The notes: generated by a model from the sequence alone, not told the origin. A stretch of DNA of 64,000 nt from Acidobacteriota bacterium (GCA_025353165.1 JANXRE010000141.1:25545-89544), one strand, 5' to 3'. Counted from the first letter of the stretch, positions 1-9,742 are shown. Made by a program: numbers and translations.

Positions 1-2
1 GG

Positions 3-1136
3 ATGGTGCACGAATTGTTGACCTCGCGCGGCAGTTCGTATGACGAACCCGCGGCGAATTTCTTCCGCGTTACGCGCGACGCCAAGCCCACCATGGAGAA
101 GACTACGCAGGTCTTTTTGGGCGTGCGGATGGTGTGCGCGCAGTGCCACGACCATCCGTTTGAGCGCTGGACGCAGAACCAGTACTACCAGATGGCGGCG
201 TTCTTCTCGGCGGTGGGCTTGCGCCCCGGCTACGAGGTGGGCGAGGAAATTGTCTTCGACCAGCGATCCGATTATGGGATGAAGCATCCGAAGGACGGCC
301 GCCTGGTGAAGCCGGCGTTCCTGATCGCATCGAACGGCAAGATTCCGGTTCCCGACGACCAGAGCCGGCGCGACGCTCTTGCCGACTGGCTGACCTCGAA
401 GGACAATCCGTTTTTCGCCAAGGCCATAGCGAATAGGGTGTGGAGTTATTTCTTCGGCCGGGGCATCATCGAGCCGGTGGATGACATTCGCGCTTCCAAT
501 CCGCCTTCGAATCCGGCGCTGCTGGAGGCCCTCACCCAGGATGTCCTGGACCACAACTTCGACCTGCAACACCTGATGCGGACCATCGTGAATTCGCGCG
601 CCTACCAGACTTCGATCGTGGCCAACGACTGGAACGCGAGCGACCGGGATAACTTCTCCCACGCCTTCCCGAGGCGGCTTTCGGCCGAGGAGTTGATGGA
701 TGCCGTAGCGGCGGCGGCCGGCGCTCGGCCGGACCTGCCGGCGGTTCCCGAAGATATCGGAGCGGAGCAGGTGGTGGATCCGCACATCGGCAAGGAAGGA
801 TTTCTGGATGTGTTCGGACGGCCGTCGCGAGAGTCCTCGTGCGAGTGCGAACGCCGGTCCGATTTCAGTCTGCCGCAGGCGTTGAACCTGGTGAATGGCC
901 GAACGATCTCGGATGCGGTCGCGGACCCGAAGGGGCGCATCGCGAAACTGGTGTTAAGCGGCCGGGGCGATGCGGCGATTGTCGAGGACATGTATCTCGC
1001 ATCGTTGAGCCGCACTCCGACGGCTCAGGAAAGTGAACACGCCGTTTCGTACTTGAGCGGCGGGGCGAAAGCGGCGCGCGCGCAGGACCTGCTTTGGGCT
1101 CTGCTGAACAGTAAAGCATTTCTGTATATCTACTGA
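3..1136 (+). CDS. DUF1549/DUF1553 (planctomycete-type cytochrome-associated) protein, 5' partial
   Basis: The reading frame is already open at the window edge, so the true start lies upstream. The visible part begins inside DUF1549, with the stretch VFLGVRMVCAQCHDHPFERW carrying a CxxCH motif. It continues into DUF1553 (RRDALADWLTSKDNPFFAKA, then NRVWSYFFGRGIIEPVDD), which reaches the C-terminus. Proteins of this pair of domains are large exported proteins of unknown biochemical role, common in Planctomycetes and Solibacter-type Acidobacteria. They are nearly always followed by a DUF1501 protein, as here 13 bases downstream. The frame is intact and ends in TGA. Function beyond the domain names is not known to me. 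Confidence 0.88.
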   Translation: MVHELLTSRGSSYDEPAANFFRVTRDAKPTMEKTTQVFLGVRMVCAQCHDHPFERWTQNQYYQMAAFFSAVGLRPGYEVGEEIVFDQRSDYGMKHPKDGRLVKPAFLIASNGKIPVPDDQSRRDALADWLTSKDNPFFAKAIANRVWSYFFGRGIIEPVDDIRASNPPSNPALLEALTQDVLDHNFDLQHLMRTIVNSRAYQTSIVANDWNASDRDNFSHAFPRRLSAEELMDAVAAAAGARPDLPAVPEDIGAEQVVDPHIGKEGFLDVFGRPSRESSCECERRSDFSLPQALNLVNGRTISDAVADPKGRIAKLVLSGRGDAAIVEDMYLASLSRTPTAQESEHAVSYLSGGAKAARAQDLLWALLNSKAFLYIY

Positions 1137-1149
1137 GGGGGCGGATAAC

Positions 1150-2604
1150 ATGCTGAATATTCCCGGACATCCCGTACACACCTGCGAGGGACCGACCCGG
1201 CGCGAATTGATGCGCATCGGCTCGATCGGACTGATGGGTATCAGCCTGCCGCATTTCTTCCTGTGGCGCGACCAGTCGAAAGCTGCCGTCGCCGACGGGA
1301 AGTACGCCGGCGCGCGCGGGTTTGAATCGGCGAAAAGCGTTGTGATGGTCTTTCTCCAGGGCGGACCCTCGCACATCGACATCTGGGATCCCAAGCCGGA
1401 TGCGCCCCAGAACATACGCGGCATCTTCAAGCCCATCCCCACGAAGATCAAGGGCACCTACATCAGCGAGCACATGCCGATGATGGCGCAGCACCTGGAC
1501 AAGGCCACGCTGATCCGCTCCATGAGCTACACGCCGAACGGGCTCTTTAATCACACGGCGGCGATTTATCAGATGTTGACCGGCTATCCGCCCGACAAGG
1601 TGTCGCCGTCGGGTCAGTTGGAACCGCCGTCTCCGGCCGATTTCCCCACTGCCGGAAGTCAGGTTTCGAAGATCAAGCCGCCGAAGGATCCGGTGCTGCC
1701 GTTCGTCGAACTGCCGCGCCCGCTGCAAGAGTCGGGGATCATCGGAAAGGGCGGCTCCGCGGGATTCCTCGGAAAAGCCTACGACCCATACCGGATGTAT
1801 CAGGACCCGGCAAAACCGATAAAGCTGGAAGACCTGTCGCTGCGGAAGGAGATCCCGCCGCAACGGCTGAAGGATCGCTTCGAACTGCTGAAGGGCATTA
1901 ACGGTTCCATGCCGGATTTGGAGAAAGCGTTGGGCGAGTACGCCGTGGATGAGTATTACGGCAAGGCCTACGATCTGGTGCTGTCGGGCAAGACGCGGGC
2001 CGCGATGGACCTGGAGCGGGAGACTCCGAAGATGCGCGAGCGTTACGGCAACCATACGTTCGGGCAGAGTCTGCTGATGGCGCGGCGTCTGATTGAGGCA
2101 GGCACGAAATTCGTGCAGGTGAACTGGCCTTCGGTGGCCAATGGCGACCCGGAAACAACGGCCTGGGACACGCACGCCGCGAATTTTGCTCCGTTGAAGA
2201 ATTTGCATTGCCCCAAGCTGGATCGCGGATTGTCGGCGTTGCTCGACGACATGGACCAGCGCGGACTGTTGAAAGAAACGCTGGTGGTGGCGGTGGGCGA
2301 ATTCGGCCGCAGCCCCCGCCTGGGTGTCTCGACGTCGGGCAATTCCAACTCGCCGGACGGGCGCGATCATTGGCCGTATTGTTATAGCGCGGTGATCGCG
2401 GGAGCGGGAATCGCGCGCGGGATGCAGTACGGCGAATCCGACGCGACGGCTTCGTCGCCGAAGGAGAAGCCGGTGCATCCGAACGACTTGCTCGCCACGG
2501 TATATTATGCTCTGGGGATCGACCCGGATATGGAGATTCGCAATCACCTCAACCAGCCGCGCGAATTAGTAAAGGGGAAGCCGCTGGCGGATCTTTGGGT
2601 TTAG
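1150..2604 (+). CDS. DUF1501 domain-containing exported protein
   Basis: A 484-residue protein of the DUF1501 family, distantly related to sulfatases and alkaline phosphatases. The N-terminus has a twin-arginine-like stretch (TRRELMRIGSIGLMG at about residues 16-30), so export as a folded protein is likely. Typical family motifs are visible: VVMVFLQGGPSHIDIWDPKP near residue 65, AWDTHAANF in the middle, and VAVGEFGRSPRLG followed by GRDHWP near the C-terminus. It sits 13 bases behind the DUF1553 gene, the usual operon order for this pair. The next gene starts inside its last codons. Its substrate is unknown. Confidence 0.9.
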   Translation: MLNIPGHPVHTCEGPTRRELMRIGSIGLMGISLPHFFLWRDQSKAAVADGKYAGARGFESAKSVVMVFLQGGPSHIDIWDPKPDAPQNIRGIFKPIPTKIKGTYISEHMPMMAQHLDKATLIRSMSYTPNGLFNHTAAIYQMLTGYPPDKVSPSGQLEPPSPADFPTAGSQVSKIKPPKDPVLPFVELPRPLQESGIIGKGGSAGFLGKAYDPYRMYQDPAKPIKLEDLSLRKEIPPQRLKDRFELLKGINGSMPDLEKALGEYAVDEYYGKAYDLVLSGKTRAAMDLERETPKMRERYGNHTFGQSLLMARRLIEAGTKFVQVNWPSVANGDPETTAWDTHAANFAPLKNLHCPKLDRGLSALLDDMDQRGLLKETLVVAVGEFGRSPRLGVSTSGNSNSPDGRDHWPYCYSAVIAGAGIARGMQYGESDATASSPKEKPVHPNDLLATVYYALGIDPDMEIRNHLNQPRELVKGKPLADLWV

Positions 2605-3911
2605 ATCGGCAACATCCGATCACCAGGGCGGCTCGACGGGTATTCGTCGCACAGGGTCAGTTTCGGCGGTTCTTTTCAAACCTCGGGCCCGGGCTGATCA
2701 CCGGCGCGGCGGATGACGACCCGTCCGGAATTGCGACCTATTCGGTCACCGGCGCAGCCTTCGGATACACAACGCTGTGGACGGCGGTCCTTTCGTTCCC
2801 GTTGATGGCCGCCGTTCAGTTGATGTGCGCCCGCCTGGGAATGGTGACGGGCCGCGGCCTTGCGGGCGTGGTGCGGCTGCGCTATCCGCGATGGGTTCTC
2901 TGGAGCGCGTGCTCTGTTCTGGTCACCGCCAACGTCGTCAACATCGCGGCGGATCTCGGAGGCATGGCGGATGTCAGTGAATTGCTGACCGGAGTCAATT
3001 CGCTCTATTGGACACCGGCCTATGCGGTTCTTATTGTTGCGTTGCTGTTCTGGACGAGTTATCGGACCATCGCGCGAATCTTCAAGTGGCTCACTCTGGT
3101 TCTATTTGCCTACGTCATTGCCGCGTTTCTCGCTCATCCGGACTGGGCCGCGGTTCTGCGGAGCACTCTGATTCCACGCGTGGAATGGTCGGCGATGTAT
3201 TGGGCCACGCTGGTGGGCCTATTGGGAACTACGATCTCGCCGTATCTTTTCTTCTGGCAGGCGGCACAAGAAGTCGAGGAGGAGGTCGCCATCGGGCGCG
3301 TGACCGTCCAACAACGGGAAGGCGCTAACCCCAGGGAGCTGCGGCGATCGCGAAACGATGTCGTCACCGGCATGTTCTTTTCGAACCTGGTGATGTATTT
3401 CATCATTCTTACCTCGGCCGCCACTCTGCACGCGCACGGCAACACGACGGTCGCTACAGCGCGGCAGGCCGCCGAAGCGCTGCGTCCGCTCGCCGGCGAC
3501 GGAGCGTATCTGCTATTCAGCCTGGGTCTGATTGGGGCAGGCATGCTCGGCGTCCCGGTGCTGGCGGGATCTTGCGCCTACGCTGTCGCGGAAGCGAAGG
3601 ACTGGGTGGGTTCGTTGGAAGTGCATCCTCCCCTCGCCATCCAGTTCTATGCTGTGATCGGCCTTGCAATGGCCATCGGCCTCGGGCTGGATTTCTTTGG
3701 CATGGACGCGGTCAAGATGCTGTTTTGGTCGGCGGTGCTCAATGGGGTGCTGGCGCCGCCTCTGGTGATCCTGATTGTCCTGCTCACGAGTAACGCCGAT
3801 GTCATGGGCAAGCACCAGAACGGGCCGCTGCTGCGGTGGCTCGGGTGGACCTGCGCAGCCGTGATGTTGTTCGCCACCATCGTCATGTTCGTTACTGCCT
3901 GGGCTGTCTGA
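2595..3911 (+). CDS. NRAMP-family transporter, non-canonical metal site
   Basis: A 438-residue integral membrane protein with about 11 hydrophobic segments. The opening FFSNLGPGLITGAADDDPSG is the NRAMP TM1 region. In standard Mn/Fe NRAMP proteins TM1 carries DPGN and TM6 carries MPH. Here TM1 reads DDDPSG (residues 40-45) and TM6 reads ISPY (214-217), so the metal-selective Asn and Met are both missing. This suggests a different cation from Mn or Fe, perhaps as in the NRAMP-related Mg transporters; that is inference. The start is TTG at 2595, overlapping the end of the DUF1501 gene by 10 bases. I see no ATG or GTG alternative before TM1, so the start is uncertain. Confidence 0.87.
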   Translation: MGLDRQHPITRAARRVFVAQGQFRRFFSNLGPGLITGAADDDPSGIATYSVTGAAFGYTTLWTAVLSFPLMAAVQLMCARLGMVTGRGLAGVVRLRYPRWVLWSACSVLVTANVVNIAADLGGMADVSELLTGVNSLYWTPAYAVLIVALLFWTSYRTIARIFKWLTLVLFAYVIAAFLAHPDWAAVLRSTLIPRVEWSAMYWATLVGLLGTTISPYLFFWQAAQEVEEEVAIGRVTVQQREGANPRELRRSRNDVVTGMFFSNLVMYFIILTSAATLHAHGNTTVATARQAAEALRPLAGDGAYLLFSLGLIGAGMLGVPVLAGSCAYAVAEAKDWVGSLEVHPPLAIQFYAVIGLAMAIGLGLDFFGMDAVKMLFWSAVLNGVLAPPLVILIVLLTSNADVMGKHQNGPLLRWLGWTCAAVMLFATIVMFVTAWAV

Positions 3912-3940
3912 CACGGCCGCTGTGGTAGGCTTGCGAGTTC

Positions 3941-5395
3941 ATGCCTCCTAACGGATTCGATCTCGTTGCCGCTGCCCGGCAGGAGATGTTGGACCACGGC
4001 TTCCATCCGGATTTCGCGCCCTCCGTCGGGGCGCAACTGGCGACGCTGGAGACGCGGGCGGCTCCCACGCCGGAGGGCGACGTGCGCGACTTACGCTCGC
4101 TCCTGTGGTCCTCCATCGACAACGACACCTCTCGCGATTTGGATCAGGCTGAGGTCGCCGAGCGTGTCAGCGGCGGCATTCGTTTGTCGATCGCGATCGC
4201 CGATGTTGACGCCGACGTACCGGCCGGATCGCCCATCGACGCGCACGCGGCCGCGCAGACCACCAGCGTCTACACGGGCATCAAGACTTTTCCCATGTTG
4301 CCGGAGCGGCTGTCGACCGATCTCACTTCCTTGAACGAGGGCGCAGACCGGCTGGCCGTTGTGATCGAGATGGTCGTCGCGGCCGATGGATCGATTTCCT
4401 CCGAAAGCGTGTACCGGGCTTTGGTGCGCAATCGCGCGCAGTTGACCTACAACGGCGTTGGACCGTGGCTGGAAGGGACCGCGCCCGCTCCGCCGAAAGT
4501 CGGCGCATCCGCCGCCTTGCAGGATCAGTTGAAAATGCAGGACGAGGCGTCGCGGATGCTTCTCGAGGAGCGCTCGCGGATGGGCGCATTGACCTTCGAC
4601 CGCGTCGAGGCCGAGGCTGTCATTTCGGACGGCAAGGTCGAGGGAATCAATACCCGCAAGAAGAACCGCGCCACCGAGCTGATTGAGAATTTCATGGTGG
4701 CGGCGAATGGCGTCATGGCGCGAACGCTGATGCACGCCAATGTCTCTTCCATTCGCCGTGTCGTGAAAGCGCCGGAGCGCTGGCAGCGTATCGTCGAACT
4801 GGCTGCGCGATACGGCGAGAAGTTGCCGACCGAACCCGATTCGGGGGCGCTCAATCTTTTTCTTCAGAAGAGAAAGCACGAAGATGAAGTCCACTACGCG
4901 GACCTATCGCTGTCTGTCATCAAGTTGATGGGCCCGGGCGAATATGTGCTTGCGAGACCGGGCGACAACGATCCGGCGCACTTCGCTCTGGCCGCTCACG
5001 ATTACACCCATTCGACTGCGCCCAACCGGCGCTTCGCCGATACCGTGACACAGCGCCTGATCAAGAGCGTACTTGCCAGGCAGCCCCAGCCGTACGCGGA
5101 CGCCGAATTGGACTCCATTGCGAGCAACTGCACTCTCAAGGAAGATGCGGCGCGCAAAGTGGAACGAGCGATGAATAAGCGCATCGCGGCGGTGGCGCTG
5201 CAGCACCGGATCGGCGAGACCTTCTCGGCCGTGGTGACGGGCGTCACGCCAAAGGGTGTCTTCGTGCGGGTGCTCGGGCCGCCGGCCGAAGGGATACTCG
5301 TGCGCGGCCAACAGGGCGTCGACGTGGGCGATCAACTCAAAGTGACGCTCGTCAGCACGGACCCGCGGCGCGGCTATCTCGATTTCGCACGATAG
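3941..5395 (+). CDS. RNB-domain exoribonuclease (RNase II/R family, short form)
   Basis: A 484-residue 3'-5' exoribonuclease of the RNase II/R superfamily. The catalytic RNB signature LLWSSIDNDTSRDLDQAEV lies at about residues 49-67, followed by IAIADVDADVPAGSPID. As in the short bacterial subgroup, the acidic cluster ends DLDQ instead of DLDD. The domain continues through ALAAHDYTHSTAPNRRFAD, the conserved RNA-channel motif. A C-terminal S1-like domain begins at FSAVVTGVTPKGVFVRV. The N-terminal cold-shock domains of RNase R are absent, which fits the shorter length. It starts 30 bases after the transporter and ends tail-to-tail with the broken VWFA gene. Its role is RNA turnover in the cytoplasm. 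Confidence 0.88.
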   Translation: MPPNGFDLVAAARQEMLDHGFHPDFAPSVGAQLATLETRAAPTPEGDVRDLRSLLWSSIDNDTSRDLDQAEVAERVSGGIRLSIAIADVDADVPAGSPIDAHAAAQTTSVYTGIKTFPMLPERLSTDLTSLNEGADRLAVVIEMVVAADGSISSESVYRALVRNRAQLTYNGVGPWLEGTAPAPPKVGASAALQDQLKMQDEASRMLLEERSRMGALTFDRVEAEAVISDGKVEGINTRKKNRATELIENFMVAANGVMARTLMHANVSSIRRVVKAPERWQRIVELAARYGEKLPTEPDSGALNLFLQKRKHEDEVHYADLSLSVIKLMGPGEYVLARPGDNDPAHFALAAHDYTHSTAPNRRFADTVTQRLIKSVLARQPQPYADAELDSIASNCTLKEDAARKVERAMNKRIAAVALQHRIGETFSAVVTGVTPKGVFVRVLGPPAEGILVRGQQGVDVGDQLKVTLVSTDPRRGYLDFAR

Positions 5396-6092
5396 TCAGC
5401 GGGGATCGGGCTCGGGCGATCCGGGCTTGCTGGTCAAGCCGGCCTTCACCGTCCGGTAACGTCCGTCGCCCGGCTTCGACGACGAATAGCCGAGCAGAGA
5501 CTGTGTGCGCAGGCTGAGGCTGATTTCATCGACGACCGCGGGGAGCTCGCCCTTTCTCAGGCGGCTCTTGTTGTCGCCGCTATCCGATAATCGCGATGAA
5601 AGCCTTCCTCTCGTCTCTCGCGTGCTTCCTAGTGTTGAGGGCCAGCGATACCGAATCGAGCAGCGCCGTCCAGCCATCGGGCCGAATCGCCAGGACCTGG
5701 CGCTCGAGACCTTTGACGCCGTCGCCGAAGTTCGAGAGCAACTGCGGGTGGTTATTGAACACGATCAGGAAATACTCATCGCCGGGGACCGAACGCTTCC
5801 GCGCCTGGCCGATGGTCGGCTTCATGCTGCGGCTGGCGTCGAAAACGATGCCGATGAAAGCGGGCGCGTCCTGCGCGGAGAAGTAGCGGATGTCCTGCTG
5901 GGTTCCGTTTTCAAACAAGTGGAAGTTGTCGCGGGAGACCACGTCCATGCGGAACGCCGGGACCGCGTCGCCAACCGGCTCCGGGTGGGCTCGCACGTCA
6001 ATGGAGACGCGCAGGCCGGATTCGCCTGCCGTCTGACAGATGCCGATAGCAGCGCTTCCGCAGAGCGCGAGTACTGCGAGGACCAGTCTCAT
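5396..6092 (-). pseudogene. VWFA-related exported protein, frameshifted and internally shortened
   Basis: Starting at ATG 6092 (behind GGAAAAGGGG) the gene encodes a signal peptide (MRLVLAVLALCGSAAIG), the typical N-terminal beta domain with NFHLFENG, and the VWFA core IGIVFDASRSM, the MIDAS-type DxSxS. The frame stops after KAFIAIIG at about 5583. Moving one frame over, the reading resumes as DSGDNKSRLRKGELP, and the family C-terminus QSLLGYSSSKPGDGRYRTVK follows to the stop at 5396. Besides the indel, the segment normally lying between the aspartate loop and the LGYSS motif (tens of residues) is missing. The internal deletion cannot be a base-calling artefact, so I call it a pseudogene. Confidence 0.75.
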
Positions 6093-6122
6093 TCGTTTCA
6101 CCCCTTTTCCGCGTGGCGATTA

Positions 6123-6674
6123 GTGTACGATATTCGTACCGGAGTGAACGATTTCAGACCATCCGATGCGGCGGTCGCCATTGTGCACGCTGGCACGAAA
6201 AATTCCATCTTGCTGATCCGCCGCGCCGAGCGCGAGGACGATCCCTGGTCGGGGCATTGGTCGCTGCCCGGCGGTCGAACTGACGCGGACGATCCCGATG
6301 CCCTGCACACCGCGCTGCGCGAGCTCGATGAGGAGTGCGGAATCCGGCTCTCGCGCGCGCATCTGAAAACCGAATTACCGGTAGCGCAGGCCCGGCGAAA
6401 GACAGGCCCGTGGCTTTCCGTTGCCCCTTTCGTATTCGAGGTGGAGGCGGAACTGCCGGTGGTGCTCGACCCGCGGGAGGCCGTCGAAGCCAAGTGGGTT
6501 CCCGTCAGCCTGCTGCTCGATACCGAACAGCACCGCCTTTCCGCGGTGCCCGGAATGCCGGCGGACATGCGATTCCCGGCGGTCGCACTGGGAGCCGTGC
6601 CGCTGTGGGGCTTCACCTACCGGCTTTTGTCGGACTGGCTCGATACAATGAACGGGTCGAAGGAGAATCGATGA
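6123..6674 (+). CDS. Nudix hydrolase
   Basis: A protein of about 183 residues belonging to the Nudix superfamily, which hydrolyses nucleoside diphosphates linked to another group. The Nudix box is recognisable as GGRTDADDPDALHTALRELD followed by EECGI; the metal-binding REL..EE core is complete, while the first half of the box is slightly lengthened. The upstream strand ILLIRRAEREDDPWSGHWSL is typical of the CoA-pyrophosphatase / generic Nudix branch. The start is not certain: GTG 6123 and GTG 6144 are both in frame and neither has a good ribosome site. It is transcribed divergently from the VWFA pseudogene. Substrate cannot be told from sequence. Confidence 0.8.
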   Translation: MYDIRTGVNDFRPSDAAVAIVHAGTKNSILLIRRAEREDDPWSGHWSLPGGRTDADDPDALHTALRELDEECGIRLSRAHLKTELPVAQARRKTGPWLSVAPFVFEVEAELPVVLDPREAVEAKWVPVSLLLDTEQHRLSAVPGMPADMRFPAVALGAVPLWGFTYRLLSDWLDTMNGSKENR

Positions 6675-6714
6675 CGACCAGACAAGAGCAGCCGGTGATG
6701 CCAGAGCCAATGCA

Positions 6715-8424
6715 ATGAAGCTCTGCGCGATATTGACTCTGGCTTGTCTGCATCCGCTGCTTGCGGCGGATGCGGATCTGATTTTCCACGACGGAAAGAT
6801 CGTCACCGCGGATGCGCGATTCTCCGTTGCCGAGGCGGTGGCGATCAAAGACGGACGCATTACCGCGGTGGGGCGGAGCGCGGACGTGCTCAAGAGGGAA
6901 CGCGGCAGCCGCACCCGCGTCATCGATCTGCACGGCAAGACGCTACTGCCGGGACTGATCGACGCGCATGTCCATGCACTCGACGCCGGGCTGAGCGAGT
7001 TCCGGCGGAAGCGGCCCGCGTTCGCCAGCATCGCCGCCATTCAGGCTTACATCCGCGAGCGCGCGGCGACGACGCCAAAAGGCGAGTGGATCGTCGTTCC
7101 GCGAACGCTGCCGCCGCGGCTGAAAGAGTTGCGGATGCCTACCAGGCAAGACCTGGATGTCACCAAGGACCATCCGGTGGCTTTCGACGCGAGCTATGTC
7201 TGGTCGGCGAACTCGAAGGCGCTCGAGGTGAGCGGCATCACACGCGATACGCCGAATCCGCCGGGCGGCGAAGTCGTGAAAGGACCCGATGGAGAGCCCA
7301 ACGGAATCCTGCGAAATGCAGACGGGCTGCTGAAGGGAGTAAGCCGGGCGGAGCTTTTCACGGAGGCCGAAGAACTCAGCGCGCTGGAGAACATGCTGCG
7401 GCTGTACGCGGCCGCCGGCCTGACGGCAGTTGGCGACCGGGCCGTCACGGGAAAGGATGTCGCGCTGTACGAAAAACTCAAGGCGCAGGGCCGACTGCCG
7501 ATTCGCGCCGTGCTCACGTGGCGCCTGCCCACCAACGCGGATATCACCGAACTCGAACGCGAGATCCGCGATTCGCCGTGGACTACGAACAAAGGCGATG
7601 AGTGGCTGAAGTTCGGCACGTTCAAGGTGACTCTCGACGGAGGCCAGTCGGTGGGGACGGCGTATCAGCGGATGCCCTACGGCCCGTTTGGCAGGCAGTT
7701 GTACGGGCAAACTAATCCCGACAGCCGTGGAACGCTCTTCGTCACGCCGGACAAACTGTACCGGATCTACGAGGCTGCGCGAGAGAAGGGCTGGCAGTTG
7801 ACGGCGCATGTGCAAGGCGGCGGGGCGATCGATACCTTACTGGACGTTTTCGAGCGACTCGACCGGGAAAAGCCCATCGCTCCCACACGCAGCCACGTGA
7901 TGCACGGCAGTTTTCTGAGCGAAGATGCGATCGCCCGCATGAAGCGCATGGGCGTGGCGCTGGATGCGCAGCCGGGTTGGCTGTATTTCGATGCGCCCGC
8001 GCTGGAGCGAGTGTTCGGCCGCGAGAACATGCGCTGGTTTTTTCCGCTTCGCTCCGTGCTGGCCGCAGGGATTCCCGTCGCCGCGGGCAGCGATCACATG
8101 ATCGGGCACGATAAGAACGGCGCGACGAATCCATTCAATCCGTTTCTCAACATGTGGATCTCGATTACCCGGCGGATGCGCGATGGCTCGGTGTTTTATC
8201 CCGAAGAGCGCATCACCCGCGAGCAGGCGTTACGGATGTATACGACGGGCGCGGCGTGGATGCAGTTCAGCGAGAAAGAGCGCGGCTCCATCGAGACCGG
8301 CAAGCTGGCCGACCTCGTGGTCATCGACCGCGACTTTCTCACTTGCCCCGAAGGCGAGATCCGCGCGATCGAACCGCTGATGACTATAGCCGGAGGACGA
8401 GTGGTTTATGCAATTAAACAATAG
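6715..8424 (+). CDS. Exported amidohydrolase, YtcJ-like
   Basis: A 569-residue metal-dependent amidohydrolase. A short signal peptide (MKLCAILTLACLHPLLAADA) precedes the amidohydrolase beta-sandwich start DLIFHDGKIVTADARFSVAE. The metal-ligand motif appears as LLPGLIDAHVHALDAG near residue 80. Later elements include LDGGQSVGTAYQRMPYG, HVQGGGAIDTLL, GSDHMIG and the closing KLADLVVIDRDFL. This layout is that of the YtcJ/amidohydrolase-3 group, whose real substrates are mostly unknown. It is the first gene of a plus-strand operon: the GH109-like gene starts 17 bases before its stop. The signal peptide places it in the periplasm. Confidence 0.88.
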   Translation: MKLCAILTLACLHPLLAADADLIFHDGKIVTADARFSVAEAVAIKDGRITAVGRSADVLKRERGSRTRVIDLHGKTLLPGLIDAHVHALDAGLSEFRRKRPAFASIAAIQAYIRERAATTPKGEWIVVPRTLPPRLKELRMPTRQDLDVTKDHPVAFDASYVWSANSKALEVSGITRDTPNPPGGEVVKGPDGEPNGILRNADGLLKGVSRAELFTEAEELSALENMLRLYAAAGLTAVGDRAVTGKDVALYEKLKAQGRLPIRAVLTWRLPTNADITELEREIRDSPWTTNKGDEWLKFGTFKVTLDGGQSVGTAYQRMPYGPFGRQLYGQTNPDSRGTLFVTPDKLYRIYEAAREKGWQLTAHVQGGGAIDTLLDVFERLDREKPIAPTRSHVMHGSFLSEDAIARMKRMGVALDAQPGWLYFDAPALERVFGRENMRWFFPLRSVLAAGIPVAAGSDHMIGHDKNGATNPFNPFLNMWISITRRMRDGSVFYPEERITREQALRMYTTGAAWMQFSEKERGSIETGKLADLVVIDRDFLTCPEGEIRAIEPLMTIAGGRVVYAIKQ

Positions 8425-9742
8425 CCGAGTTTCGCGCCGCGATTTATTGCGCACGACGGCTGCCGTGGCATTCGCCGGCGCGGTGCAAGCTGCGCCGCAA
8501 GCGGCCGGCGGGAAGTCCGTCGCCGGGATGGCGTTCCAGCCGCGCGAGAAAGTGCGCATGGGACTGATCGGGTGCGGCGGCCGCGGCACCGGCGTGCTCG
8601 GCGAGTTCCTCGCCGTGGACGGAGTGCAGGTGACGGCGGTGTGCGACCTCATCCAGGATCATGCGCTGCGGGCGCAGGCCAACGTCGAGCGCGCCGGCCA
8701 GAAGCCTCCCGCCGTTTACGCGGGCAGCGAGATGGAATTCGAAAAGCTGCTGCGGCGCGACGATGTCGATTTCGCATACATCGCGACACCATGGGACTGG
8801 CACGTCCCGCAAGCCCTGGCGGCGATGAAGAACGGCAAGCATGCCTTCGTTGAGGTGCCCGCGGCGCTGACCATCGAGGATTGCTGGAAGCTGGTGGACA
8901 CGTCCGAGGCGACCTCGCGCCATTGCATCATGCTCGAGAACTGCTGCTACGGGTATACCGAGTTGATGGTCTTGAATATGATCCGCGACGGACTGTTCGG
9001 CGACCTCCTGTATGGCGAGGGCGCGTATCTGCATGACCTGCGCCGGCTGCTGTTCGAAGACCAGAGCGAAGGCCTGTGGCGTCGAACGCCGCACACGAAG
9101 CGCAACGGGAACTTGTATCCGACCCACGGGTTGGGACCGGTGGCCAACTACATGGGCATCAACCGCGGAGACCGGTTCGACTATCTCGTGTCCATGAGTT
9201 CTCCCGAACGCGGCCTGGACGCGTGGCGGGAGGCGCACGTTTCCAAGGACAGCCCGAAGTGGAAAGAGAAATACATCTGCGGCGATCTGAATTCGTCGTT
9301 GATCAAGACCGCGAACGGGCTAATGGTCACCGTGCAGCACGATGTAGTGAACCCGCATCCGTACGACCGCATTAACCTGATTGCCGGGGTCAAGGGCATC
9401 TTCCGGGATTATCCGCCGCGTATCTTTTTCGACGGGAACGACCCCGAAGAGTATGCGCCGATCGACAAATACAAGGAGAAATACGAGCACGCGCTGTGGA
9501 AGAAAGAGGGTGAGATGGCGCGCAAGCTCGGCGGGCACGGCGGCATGGATTTTCTGATGGTCTACCGGCTGGTGGAGTGCATGCGCAACGGGCTGGTGCC
9601 CGACCTTGACGTGTACGACGCGGCGGCATGGTGCGCAACGGGGCCGTTGAGCGAGGAGTCGCTGCGGAAGGGGAGCGCGCCGGTGAAGTTCCCGGATTTC
9701 ACGCGCGGCCGGTGGAAGGAGAAGCGAGGATGGTTAGCGTGA
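8408..9742 (+). CDS. Gfo/Idh/MocA family protein, GH109 (alpha-N-acetylgalactosaminidase)-like
   Basis: A 444-residue NAD-dependent protein with a Tat signal (SRRDLLRTTAAVAFAGA). The Rossmann motif VRMGLIGCGGRGTGVLGEF is at about residues 49-67. Downstream, IATPWDWHVPQALAAMKNGK, the central MLENCCYGYTELMVLNM and the loop GNLYPTHGLGPVANYMG closely resemble glycoside hydrolase family 109, in which tightly bound NAD drives glycosidic bond cleavage. GH109 activity is inferred from these motifs; a plain oxidoreductase remains possible. Its gene overlaps the amidohydrolase by 17 bases and the following DUF5060 gene by 13, so the three are almost certainly cotranscribed and probably act on the same exported glycan. 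Confidence 0.85.
   Translation: MQLNNSRVSRRDLLRTTAAVAFAGAVQAAPQAAGGKSVAGMAFQPREKVRMGLIGCGGRGTGVLGEFLAVDGVQVTAVCDLIQDHALRAQANVERAGQKPPAVYAGSEMEFEKLLRRDDVDFAYIATPWDWHVPQALAAMKNGKHAFVEVPAALTIEDCWKLVDTSEATSRHCIMLENCCYGYTELMVLNMIRDGLFGDLLYGEGAYLHDLRRLLFEDQSEGLWRRTPHTKRNGNLYPTHGLGPVANYMGINRGDRFDYLVSMSSPERGLDAWREAHVSKDSPKWKEKYICGDLNSSLIKTANGLMVTVQHDVVNPHPYDRINLIAGVKGIFRDYPPRIFFDGNDPEEYAPIDKYKEKYEHALWKKEGEMARKLGGHGGMDFLMVYRLVECMRNGLVPDLDVYDAAAWCATGPLSEESLRKGSAPVKFPDFTRGRWKEKRGWLA

Noticed and set aside
5505..6122. Extended N-terminus for the Nudix protein
   Set aside because: The upstream part is the antisense of the VWFA pseudogene; the Nudix fold begins after 6123.
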